Source of the DNA: Streptosporangiaceae bacterium | GTDB lineage: Bacteria; Actinomycetota; Actinomycetes; Streptosporangiales; Streptosporangiaceae | DNA: 16,358 bases | Reading direction: 5' to 3' | Assembly (NCBI GenBank): GCA_025934635.1 | Contig: JAICWX010000203.1 | Coordinates: forward strand, 1-16,358 | Shown: piece after piece, positions 6,887-14,496 of the stretch | How the letters are laid out: each line of letters begins with the position of its first letter | Numbering within the stretch: position 1 is the first letter of the stretch | Notes under the pieces: generated by a model | Seen by the model: the letters and a program-made list of their open reading frames with translations, nothing else | What the model was told of the DNA's origin: nothing | Databases searched by the model: none | Program-made: the position numbers and the translations under genes

Positions 6887-8512
6887 TCAGCCCGACTGGC
6901 CCGTGGTGGAGCCCCGCGCGGTCACGTTGTAGATCATCGTCTCGAAGTGCCCCGACTGGCCGGCCAGCGGTGGCAGGCTGGTGATCCAGATCAGCAGGTA
7001 ACGGCCGGTCGTCTGCTTGGCCACGTTGAAGGTGGTGACGCCCGCCGCCGTGGCAGAGCTCTGCACCGTGGTGAAGCTGCCGAGCGTGTCCATGCTGACG
7101 GTGCTGCTGTTGCCGAGCTCGATCTGGACGTGGGTGCAGCAAGAGGTGCCGAACTGGATCGCCACCTGGCTCAGCCGGACCGGCCGGCCCATGTCCAGGA
7201 GCAGGCCGGCCCCTGGCTTGAGGCCCCCGAAGACGGGATTGTCTTTATAGAAACTGGTATGCCAGGACGTACTGGTGTCGCCATCAATCGCCGCCGCCGC
7301 GTCGCCGGGGTCGTCGTCGCCGCTGCTGTTGGGGGCCGGGTTGTACACGCTCGCGCTGACCGGCTTGAGCGGCACGGCCGCGGCGGCCGCGGACGGCGAC
7401 GAGGAAGACGACGACGACTGGCTGGGCGTCGTGGACGGGGAGTGGTGCAGGCTGTGGCTGAGCGCCCAGGCGGCCACGCCGACCGCCGCCAGCACCAGCA
7501 CGATCACGACGCTGATGACGGCCCGGGCGGCCGCCGAGGACCGGCCCGGCGGCCCGGACTGCCTGGGCGGTTTGCGCCCGCCGCCGGCCGGCCGGTGCCG
7601 CGGGGCGCCTTCTGCCGGCGGGAACGGGTTGGTGGAGTTGTCCCGCCCGTAGGAGTAACTCTGGGTGGCCTGGCCGGCCGGCGGGGCCGGGCCGAACAGC
7701 AGCGGTACCGGCGGGGCGGCCTCGGCCAGGGCGTCGGCGAACTCGGTCGCGGTGCTGAGCGCGGGCCCGTGGCGGCTCGCGCGCTGGAACAGCGCCCGGC
7801 AGGCAACGTCGTCGACGCCGGCCGGGATGTCCGCCGACACCTGGCGCGGCGTGCACAGCGCGCCGCCGTTCTCCGGGGCGGGCGGAAGCAGGCCCGGCGC
7901 GGAGGCGCCGGCCGATCCGGGCAGCACGGGCCAGTAGCCGGTCAGCGCGGCGTAGAGCAGCCGGGCGAGGTCCCGGGTGTCGGTGAGCTGGGGATCCTCG
8001 GGGTCACCGGCGGGCGCGGTCAGGGCCGGGCCGACCAGCGCGGCGTCGATGCCGAGCCCGGCGATCTTCACGCCGCCGGCCGCCGTCCAGTGCAGGCAGG
8101 CGGGGTCGAGCCGCAGGTGCGCGAGGCCGATGGCGTGCGCGGCCATCATCGCCCGGGCCGCCTCCACGGCCAGCGAGGCCGCGCGCGGCGGGTCGAGCGG
8201 GCCTTCCGAGAGCATGTCGAACAGCGAGGCGGAAGCCACCCACTCGAGCACCACGTAAGCCAGCTCTTCGCCGTCCTCCACGTCGAAGACCTGGGCGAAC
8301 CGCGGGTCGCCGAGCCTGCTCACGGCGCGGGCGGCGGTCACGGTCTCGGCGATCCGGGGGAAGCCGTTCGCGAACGTGAGCACGCTGACGGAACGGGCGA
8401 GGGCCTCGTCCGTGGCCTTCCAGTAGGTCCAGCCGGCACCCTCGTTCACCTGGTCGACCAGACGATAGCGTCCGGCCAGCCTGGTTCCTGGTTCCGACGT
8501 GTATGTGCTCAT
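6887..8512 (-). CDS. MurJ-associated membrane pseudokinase with extracytoplasmic discoidin-like domain
   Basis: The 541-residue protein has a protein-kinase fold at 14-265, a proline-rich linker, one membrane helix (331-351), a serine-rich stretch (about 359-376) and an outer domain (about 385-535) with A-I-D-G-D-x-S-T-S-W, typical of discoidin/F5-8-like sugar-binding modules. Catalysis looks lost: the glycine loop is N-E-G-A-G-W, no lysine is seen in the VAVK position (V-S-V-L), HRD is HLR (132-134) and DFG is A-G-L-G (151-154). It is therefore likely a scaffold. In Mycobacterium tuberculosis the same pseudokinase and outer domain are fused to MviN, and the phosphorylated pseudokinase recruits FhaA to control lipid II export (established knowledge). 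Here it is separate, 15 bases after murJ. ATG 8512 has only a weak GGTGG site. Confidence 0.85.
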   Translation of the reverse strand: MSTYTSEPGTRLAGRYRLVDQVNEGAGWTYWKATDEALARSVSVLTFANGFPRIAETVTAARAVSRLGDPRFAQVFDVEDGEELAYVVLEWVASASLFDMLSEGPLDPPRAASLAVEAARAMMAAHAIGLAHLRLDPACLHWTAAGGVKIAGLGIDAALVGPALTAPAGDPEDPQLTDTRDLARLLYAALTGYWPVLPGSAGASAPGLLPPAPENGGALCTPRQVSADIPAGVDDVACRALFQRASRHGPALSTATEFADALAEAAPPVPLLFGPAPPAGQATQSYSYGRDNSTNPFPPAEGAPRHRPAGGGRKPPRQSGPPGRSSAAARAVISVVIVLVLAAVGVAAWALSHSLHHSPSTTPSQSSSSSSSPSAAAAAVPLKPVSASVYNPAPNSSGDDDPGDAAAAIDGDTSTSWHTSFYKDNPVFGGLKPGAGLLLDMGRPVRLSQVAIQFGTSCCTHVQIELGNSSTVSMDTLGSFTTVQSSATAAGVTTFNVAKQTTGRYLLIWITSLPPLAGQSGHFETMIYNVTARGSTTGQSG

Positions 8513-8527
8513 AGGTTGCCACCCATG

Positions 8528-10663
8528 CTAATGCCGCCCGCTCTGCCCGCCGAACCTCGCGGCCATCGTCTTCATCAGGAATCCGAACTCGGCTACCCGC
8601 AGTGACCTGGCACAGAGCGCGTACAGGCCGATCGCGCCGCCGCCACCTACGACGGTAACGATCAGGCCGTAGATTGCGCTCGGGTTATGCGCGATGTGCC
8701 CGGCGCCGGCCATCACGGCGAGCGCGAAGACGAGCCCCGGCACGGTGGCCAGGTGCATCCGGGTCAGGCTGCGGGCGATCGCCCACCCGTCCAGGCTGCC
8801 CATCCGGCGCAGCAGCAGCGCCCAGCCGGCGATCGTCCCGACCAGGTTCGCGAACCCGTACGCGACGGCCAGCCCGGCGACCTCCTGCCGGCCCGGCAGC
8901 AGCGACGCGGCGATGACGGCGCCGGCGATGCTGGCGACCATGGTCAGCACCCCGACGAAGGCGGCGGTCCGGCTGTCCTGGAACGAGTAGAAGACCCGCA
9001 GCTGCAGCTGGGTGAGCATGTAGGGCACCAGGCCGAGGGAGAACAGGCCGAAGACCTCGCCGATGTACCGCGCGTCGGCGGGGTGGCTGCTGCCGTAGCC
9101 GAACAGGACCTCGGCCACCGGGCCGCCCAGCACGAAGAGGTAGATCGAGGTGGGGACGACGATCACCGAGGCCAGCCGGACCCCGATGGAGAAGTCGTCC
9201 CGGACCAGCGAGTACCGGCGGGCACTGGCGTGCTCGCTCATCCGGGGCAGCAGCGCCGTGATCACCGAGATGCCGACGATCGCGTAGGGAAGCTGGAACA
9301 GCTGCCAGGCGATGGAGTAGGCGGAGTAGCCGCCCTGGCCCGCCGAGGCCTTGTTGGCCAGGATCTGGACGATCAGGTTGCCGGCCCACTGGGTGATCAC
9401 GTAGACCGACATCCAGCCGGCCATCCGGCCCATCTCGCTGACCTCGTCGCGGCGGAACCCGAGGGTGGGGCGCCACCGGAAGCCGGCCGCCCGCAGTGAC
9501 GGGAACAGCGCGACCGTCTGCGCCACCACGCCGAGGGTGGTGCCGATGCCGAGCAGCTGCACCCCGAAGGACGAGATGTTCGACGGGGTCTTGCCCAGGC
9601 CGACCGTCAGGTAGTAGAGGCCGCCGAGGATGATCACGACCAGGTTGTTGACGACCGGGGCCCACATCGGCGCGGCGAACCGGCCGCGGGTGTTCAGGAC
9701 CGCCCCGATCAGCGAGCTCATCCCGTAGAAGAAGATCTGCGGGATGAACAGGTAGGCCCACACCACCGTCAGGTTGCGCTGGGCGCCGGTGAAACCGTGC
9801 GCGTACAGGGACACCAGCGGAGCGGCCAGGGCCGTCGCCAGCAGGGTGACGACCAGCAGGGCCACCGCGCCGAGGGTGAACATCCGCTGCGCGTAGGCCT
9901 CGCCCTGGTCGGGGTCGCGCCGGGCCGACCGGACCAGCAGCGGCACCACCACGCTGGTGAAGATGCCGCCGAGCATCAGGTAGTAGACGGTGTTCGGCAG
10001 CGTGTTGGCGTTGTTGTACGCGTTGCCGAGGAAGCTGGTGCCGATGGCGAACACCAGGACCAGCGTGCGCAGGAAGCCGGTGCCGCGGGAGACCAGGGTG
10101 CCGATGGCCATCCCGGCGCCGGACCGTACCAGGCTGGAGCGCTGGGCGGTGTCCTGCCCCCCGCGAGGGGCCGGAGCGCCCGCGTGCCGGGCGCCCGCGC
10201 CGGCGACCGGGCCGCCGGGACCGCCGGGGCCCCGGGGACCGCCACCCGGCGGGCCGGGCGGACCCGGGGGAGCGGGGGCCGCCGGCCGGGTCGGGGTGGG
10301 GGTGAAGGTGGGCTGCAGGGGCCGCGTCCGGTCCGGGTCGGGCTGGCCGGTGTTCCTGGGCACCCGGCGCCAGCTGGCGGGGGACCCGGGCGCACCCGGG
10401 GCACCGGGCGGCCGGTGCGGCGAGGTCGGCGGGGCCGGCCACCTCAGCGCCAGCGGCAGCGTCGTCTCGGCCGGGCTGGGACCGCCGCCCGGCATCGGGC
10501 CGTCGAGCGGCGGCAGCGGATCCGGGGCGGCGTGACGGCCGCGCCGCGGCTGGCCTGGGTCTTCGTAGCCCGGGTCGCCGTGCGGAGGGTCTCCGTACCC
10601 CCGGTCGGGTCCCGGCTCGGGGTCAGGCGTCGTCGGCCCAGCGTCGTGCATCGGCCAGGTCAT
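8528..10663 (-). CDS. murJ: Lipid II flippase MurJ (MviN)
   Basis: The 711-residue protein has a 180-residue N-terminal cytoplasmic extension rich in Pro and Gly, then a polytopic MOP-superfamily domain of about 14 helices (about 183-705). The family signature region R-T-L-V-L-V-F-A-I-G-T-S-F-L-G-N-A-Y-N (199-217), the T-L-P-N-T motif and G-G-I-F-T-S-V-V-V-P fit MurJ. It moves the peptidoglycan precursor lipid II across the membrane. The domain lacks the C-terminal pseudokinase of mycobacterial MviN, which is instead the next gene. ATG 10663 is supported by GGAGG six bases upstream and lies inside the end of the preceding DUF6049 gene (41-base overlap), so the two are translationally coupled. 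The extension includes a collagen-like G-P-P-G-P-P-G-G-G-P run (about 133-153) that may be a flexible docking segment. Confidence 0.95.
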   Translation of the reverse strand: MTWPMHDAGPTTPDPEPGPDRGYGDPPHGDPGYEDPGQPRRGRHAAPDPLPPLDGPMPGGGPSPAETTLPLALRWPAPPTSPHRPPGAPGAPGSPASWRRVPRNTGQPDPDRTRPLQPTFTPTPTRPAAPAPPGPPGPPGGGPRGPGGPGGPVAGAGARHAGAPAPRGGQDTAQRSSLVRSGAGMAIGTLVSRGTGFLRTLVLVFAIGTSFLGNAYNNANTLPNTVYYLMLGGIFTSVVVPLLVRSARRDPDQGEAYAQRMFTLGAVALLVVTLLATALAAPLVSLYAHGFTGAQRNLTVVWAYLFIPQIFFYGMSSLIGAVLNTRGRFAAPMWAPVVNNLVVIILGGLYYLTVGLGKTPSNISSFGVQLLGIGTTLGVVAQTVALFPSLRAAGFRWRPTLGFRRDEVSEMGRMAGWMSVYVITQWAGNLIVQILANKASAGQGGYSAYSIAWQLFQLPYAIVGISVITALLPRMSEHASARRYSLVRDDFSIGVRLASVIVVPTSIYLFVLGGPVAEVLFGYGSSHPADARYIGEVFGLFSLGLVPYMLTQLQLRVFYSFQDSRTAAFVGVLTMVASIAGAVIAASLLPGRQEVAGLAVAYGFANLVGTIAGWALLLRRMGSLDGWAIARSLTRMHLATVPGLVFALAVMAGAGHIAHNPSAIYGLIVTVVGGGGAIGLYALCARSLRVAEFGFLMKTMAARFGGQSGRH

Positions 10664-12929
10664 CCGGTGCCTCCGTCGGGTATCGTGCGTCGCTGGTGCC
10701 AGTCACGACGCTACCTGGTGGATCCGCCTCTTCGTTGACGAGATTGGCGTCACCGCGCATCCGCCGCCGGACCCCGCGGAATACCGAGGTCAGGACGAGA
10801 ACGCCGATCGCGGCCCCGATGAGGAACAAGATGGCCCGGCCGTACCTGGTCGACAGCACGGTGATGGACCCGAGCTTGATAGCCGGCAGCGGCGTCCCGT
10901 CCGCGCTGGCCAGGCTGACGTGGATGACCGTGGATCCCTGCGGCGCCGCGGAAACGGGCAGCCGGACCAGGGCCGGCTGCCCGGGCGGGATGATCAGCAC
11001 ATCCTGGAAGCGGCCGACGGTCAGCTGGGACGTCCGGTTGCGGGTGTTGTCCACGCTGACGATGACCTTGACCCGGATGGTCTGGTGCTGCAGGCCGTTC
11101 TGCACGGAGAACGGCACGAGCCCGGACGAGCCGCCCATCGGCACCTGGGCCGACGCGATGATCTTGACCTTCTTCTCCGCGCCCTCGACGTACCGGGACA
11201 GGCTGTCGGCCAGCGCCTCCCCGCGCGGCGCCGCGCGACCGCGCCAGGCGGCCGATTCGGTGGCGATCATGGCCTCGTCCAGGAACTGCGTGTAGCCCCC
11301 GCTGGGCTTGTAGAGCATGGACTTGAACCCATCCAGCGCGGTGCCGGCCGCCCGGACCTGGCTCAGGTAGGCGGCGCTGAGCTCGCCCGGGCTCTTCTTG
11401 CTGGACGGCGGGTGCTGCCGGGCGACGCCGCGCTCGGTGTCCGGGGCCGAGCTCAGGCCGGCCAGCGGGGCCGGCGCCAGCCAGGGGGCGCTCGCGGTCT
11501 CGTCGAGCAGGTCACCGGCGAGCCCCGGGGACGGGCTCCAGTCGTAGGGCGGGGCCACCACGATCGTGCGGGCGGACTCGGGGGCCTCGGCGGCGATCAT
11601 GGCGGTCTCGGCCAGGAACCGCTGCCTGACGTCGAACTCGGTGCCCTTGGGCAGGCGGCCGGTGCTGGTGTCGCCGGCTCGCAGCACCCCGGTCAGGGTG
11701 CTGTCGGCGAGCAGCACGTTCAGCGGCAGGCCCGCGACCTTCAGCGAGGTCACCGCGTCGTCGGGCTGGAAGCTCCCGGCGGGCAGGGCCGGCATCTGGC
11801 TGCTGTTCAGCACGACCGTGCCGACGTGCTCGGCCGCGGCCAGGTTGGTCAGCACCGACAGGTCGGCGGTTCCCCCGGCCGGCCAGGCGATGTCCTGCTG
11901 GAACTTCCCGCGCAGCACGCCGTCCCCGACCGTGCGGCCGAGGCTGTAGGCGGTGGCCAGGTCCTTGGTCAGGCCCTGGTGGACGAGGGCCGGCATGTCC
12001 ACGTTGGCGTACGGGGTCAGCTTGGTCGGCTCGGCTGCCGTGACCTTCCTGAGCTGGGTCAGCCAGCTCACCGCGGCCGGGCTGGCCGGCTCGTGGGCGG
12101 CTCCGGCGCAGTTGGCCTGGCCGCCCGCCTGATAGCGGGAGGCCATGGTGGCCACGTCGCTGAGCAGGGCCGGGTCGATCATCCAGGTCAGGTCGGCGTC
12201 GGGGTGGCTGGCGCCGACGCTGAGCAGGGCGGACAGGCGGCCGTCGGGGCTGAGGCCGGCCGCCAGGCTGTTGTCGGTCAGGGCGGTGCACGCCTGGTGG
12301 TGCGGCTGGTCGACGAGCGGCCAGAGCCAGGAGATCCTGAGCCGGCTCTGCAGCCCCGCCGCCGCCTGCGAAGAGGGCCAGTACGGGAGCAGCGTACGGT
12401 CGGCGGAGAGTACGCCGACCGTGGCGAAGGCCTGCAGGTCGGCGGTCACCGGATAGACGCCGAAGGTGCTGATGCCCTCGGCACTGACCTGGAACGAGGT
12501 ACTCCAGGAGATGGTCGCTCCGGGGGCCAGGGTGGCCGAGACGTCGAATGCGTCTCCGGCCGGCAGCAGGCCGGTGGCCTGGCCGCTGGACAGGTAGGAC
12601 TTCATCCCGTCGCGGGTGGTGAAGTGGGTGGCCGAGGTTTCCAGCTGCACCGCGAGCCCGGCTTGGGTCTGCCGGGTGCCGTTGGTGATCGTGCCGCGCA
12701 CGTTGACCGTGGCGCCGGCCCGGGCGACCTGCGGGTTCATCCCGTTGATGTGGATCGCGAGGCCACCCGCGGTGACCCGGGCGGCGGTGTGCGCGGCCGG
12801 GCTGGCCTGCGCCGCCGGAGACCCGGCGACCGTCGCCAGGGCCGGGCCCGCCGCTAGGGCGACGGCCGCGATCGCGGCCGCCATGGACAGGGTCCGCCGC
12901 CTGAGGGTCGCCGATCGCCAGCCGTGCAC
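10623..12929 (-). CDS. DUF6049 family secreted, C-terminally anchored protein
   Basis: From the GTG at 12929 the product has 768 residues: a signal peptide with a basic start (W-R-S-A-T-L-R-R-R) and hydrophobic core ending near A-L-A (about residue 32), a large extracytoplasmic part with a beta-sandwich-like first segment (about 45-185), and a C-terminal membrane helix (about 699-719) followed by basic residues and a 50-residue cytoplasmic tail. The same architecture and place, upstream of murJ, is that of the conserved actinobacterial protein equivalent to M. tuberculosis Rv3909. Its function is not established; association with lipid II export is inferred from invariant linkage. The frame is open to 13331, but upstream it runs antisense through cca. 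A TAGCAT hexamer seven bases before the GTG suggests a leaderless start. It is probably the first gene of the seven-gene cluster. Confidence 0.85.
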   Translation of the reverse strand: MHGWRSATLRRRTLSMAAAIAAVALAAGPALATVAGSPAAQASPAAHTAARVTAGGLAIHINGMNPQVARAGATVNVRGTITNGTRQTQAGLAVQLETSATHFTTRDGMKSYLSSGQATGLLPAGDAFDVSATLAPGATISWSTSFQVSAEGISTFGVYPVTADLQAFATVGVLSADRTLLPYWPSSQAAAGLQSRLRISWLWPLVDQPHHQACTALTDNSLAAGLSPDGRLSALLSVGASHPDADLTWMIDPALLSDVATMASRYQAGGQANCAGAAHEPASPAAVSWLTQLRKVTAAEPTKLTPYANVDMPALVHQGLTKDLATAYSLGRTVGDGVLRGKFQQDIAWPAGGTADLSVLTNLAAAEHVGTVVLNSSQMPALPAGSFQPDDAVTSLKVAGLPLNVLLADSTLTGVLRAGDTSTGRLPKGTEFDVRQRFLAETAMIAAEAPESARTIVVAPPYDWSPSPGLAGDLLDETASAPWLAPAPLAGLSSAPDTERGVARQHPPSSKKSPGELSAAYLSQVRAAGTALDGFKSMLYKPSGGYTQFLDEAMIATESAAWRGRAAPRGEALADSLSRYVEGAEKKVKIIASAQVPMGGSSGLVPFSVQNGLQHQTIRVKVIVSVDNTRNRTSQLTVGRFQDVLIIPPGQPALVRLPVSAAPQGSTVIHVSLASADGTPLPAIKLGSITVLSTRYGRAILFLIGAAIGVLVLTSVFRGVRRRMRGDANLVNEEADPPGSVVTGTSDARYPTEAPDDLADARRWADDA
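10670..10674 (-). promoter_or_regulatory. Ribosome binding site fixing the murJ start inside the upstream gene
   Basis: GGAGG on the minus strand stands six bases before the ATG at 10663 and is embedded in the coding end of the DUF6049 gene. It favours this ATG over the one at 10651, which lacks such a site. Confidence 0.75.
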
Positions 12930-13026
12930 ACCCCGAATGCTAGTGTCTGCAAAATAGTCCGCGTCCGCTGAAGAGCGAGTCGGGCAGCCCGCCGTTCGCG
13001 CCGGACCCGGGTGATCGATACTCTCG
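12930..13026. promoter_or_regulatory. Divergent promoter region between the DUF6049 gene and cca
   Basis: This 97-base gap must hold the promoters for the murJ-sigM cluster (minus) and cca (plus). On the minus strand TAGCAT (12937-12942) is seven bases from the GTG at 12929, a leaderless geometry. On the plus strand GATACT (13017-13022) is four bases before the ATG at 13027. Neither has a good -35 element or Shine-Dalgarno site. No SigR- or SigM-like GGGAA(T/C) element was found here. Confidence 0.4.
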
Positions 13027-14496
13027 ATGGCCGTGCCCATGACCAATGAACAGCGGAGAGCGGCCGATGCGCTGCTGCGGGAACGCGTGCCCGCCGTAGC
13101 CGGGATCGGCCGCCTGTTCGCGCGCCACGGCCATGAGCTCGCCCTGGTCGGCGGCCCGGTCCGGGATGTGCTGCTCGGCCAGCGGCCGGGCGATTTCGAC
13201 CTCACCACCGACGCGACGCCGGACCAGGTCCTGGCGATCACCCGCGGCTGGGCCGACAAGACCTGGACGGTCGGGATCGCCTTCGGCACCGTCGGGCTGC
13301 GCAAGGGCGACGCGATCTTCGAGGTCACCACCTACCGCAGCGAGCAGTACGACCGGACCTCGCGCAAGCCCGACGTCCAGTACGGCAAGTCGCTCGAGGA
13401 GGACCTGAGCCGGCGCGACTTCACCGTCAACGCGATGGCAGCCAGGCTGCCCGATTACGAGTTCATCGACCCGTTCGGCGGATTTGACGGCCTGAAGGAA
13501 AAGGTGCTGCGCACCCCCGGCCCGCCGGAACGGTCGTTCAGCGATGATCCGCTGCGCATCCTGCGCGCCGCCCGGTTCGCGGCCAAGCTCGGCTTCACCG
13601 TCGCGCCCGAGGTCCGCCGGGCCATGACCGAGCAGGCGGACCGCCTCGAGATCGTGTCTCCCGAGCGGATCACCGCCGAGCTGACCAAGCTGATGCTGAC
13701 CCCCGACCCCGCCCTCGGCGTCGACGTGCTGGTCCAGGCCGGCGTCGCCGATCAGGTGCTGCCCGAGGTGTCCAGGCTCCGGATGGAGGCCGACGAGCAC
13801 CACCGGCACAAGGACGTTTACGAGCACAGCCTCACCGTGCTGCAGCAGGCCATCGCCCTCGAGCCCCGGTACGGGCTCGAGGACGACCTGGTTGTCAGGC
13901 TGGCCGCGCTGCTGCACGACATCGGCAAGCCGCAGACCCGGGACCTGCTGCCCGGCGGGCGGGTCGCGTTCCACCTGCACGAGATGGTGGGCGCGAAAAT
14001 GACCAGGCGCCGGCTGACCGCGCTGCGCTTCCCGAACGAGGTCGTGAAGGACGTGTCCCGGCTGGTGGAGCTGCACCTGCGATTCCACGGCTACGGGGAG
14101 GGGGAGTGGACCGATTCGGCGGTGCGGCGGTACGTGCGCGACGCTGGGCCGCTGCTCTCCCGGCTGCACGTGCTGACCCGGGCCGACTGCACCACCAGGA
14201 ACCGGAAGAAGGCGGCCCGGCTGGCGGCCGCCTACGACGGCCTCGAGCAGCGCATCTTCGAACTCGGCCAGCAGGAGGAACTGGACCGGCTCCGGCCGGA
14301 ACTCGACGGCAACGACATCATGCGCATCCTCGGCATCCCGGCCGGCCCGCTGGTGGGGAAGGCCTACGCCTTCCTGCTCGAGCTGCGGATCACCGACGGC
14401 GAGCTGGGCTACGAGCGGGTCGTCCGGGAACTGCTGCGCTGGGCGGCGGCCGAGGGGATCGTCCCGCCGCCGCCCGCGGAGCCGGACGAGGACTGA
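13027..14496 (+). CDS. cca: CCA-adding tRNA nucleotidyltransferase
   Basis: The 489-residue class II enzyme repairs or adds the CCA end of tRNAs from CTP and ATP without a template. Landmarks are L-V-G-G-P-V-R-D (40-47), the metal site D-F-D-L-T-T-D-A (Asp56 and Asp58), R-R-D-F-T-V-N-A-M-A (129-138), the template-like motif region R-I-L-R-A-A-R-F (177-184) and E-R-I-T-A-E-L (213-219). A C-terminal HD domain follows with H-H-R-H-K-D-V-Y-E-H (258-267) and L-L-H-D-I-G-K-P (295-302), as in actinobacterial Cca proteins; it may give phosphatase or phosphodiesterase activity. The usual Ser in GGSVRD is Pro44. ATG 13027 is the first start but has no clear ribosome site; ATG 13039 is an alternative. 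Its last 88 bases overlap the converging MFS gene. Confidence 0.95.
   Translation: MAVPMTNEQRRAADALLRERVPAVAGIGRLFARHGHELALVGGPVRDVLLGQRPGDFDLTTDATPDQVLAITRGWADKTWTVGIAFGTVGLRKGDAIFEVTTYRSEQYDRTSRKPDVQYGKSLEEDLSRRDFTVNAMAARLPDYEFIDPFGGFDGLKEKVLRTPGPPERSFSDDPLRILRAARFAAKLGFTVAPEVRRAMTEQADRLEIVSPERITAELTKLMLTPDPALGVDVLVQAGVADQVLPEVSRLRMEADEHHRHKDVYEHSLTVLQQAIALEPRYGLEDDLVVRLAALLHDIGKPQTRDLLPGGRVAFHLHEMVGAKMTRRRLTALRFPNEVVKDVSRLVELHLRFHGYGEGEWTDSAVRRYVRDAGPLLSRLHVLTRADCTTRNRKKAARLAAAYDGLEQRIFELGQQEELDRLRPELDGNDIMRILGIPAGPLVGKAYAFLLELRITDGELGYERVVRELLRWAAAEGIVPPPPAEPDED

Noticed and set aside
6284..8605. A 773-codon open frame on the plus strand
   Set aside because: It is antisense to sigM and the pseudokinase gene, is full of low-complexity R/G/H runs with no domain, and is a known artefact of high-GC third-position bias.
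10920..12857. A 645-codon open frame on the plus strand
   Set aside because: It is a G/R/Q/H-rich shadow of the DUF6049 gene, with no recognisable motif or ribosome site.
12930..13331. A longer DUF6049 protein starting at 13331
   Set aside because: The added residues are antisense to cca and would precede the signal peptide, which must be at the N-terminus.
12940..14169. A 409-codon minus-strand open frame
   Set aside because: It is exactly antisense to cca, whose protein motifs are unambiguous.
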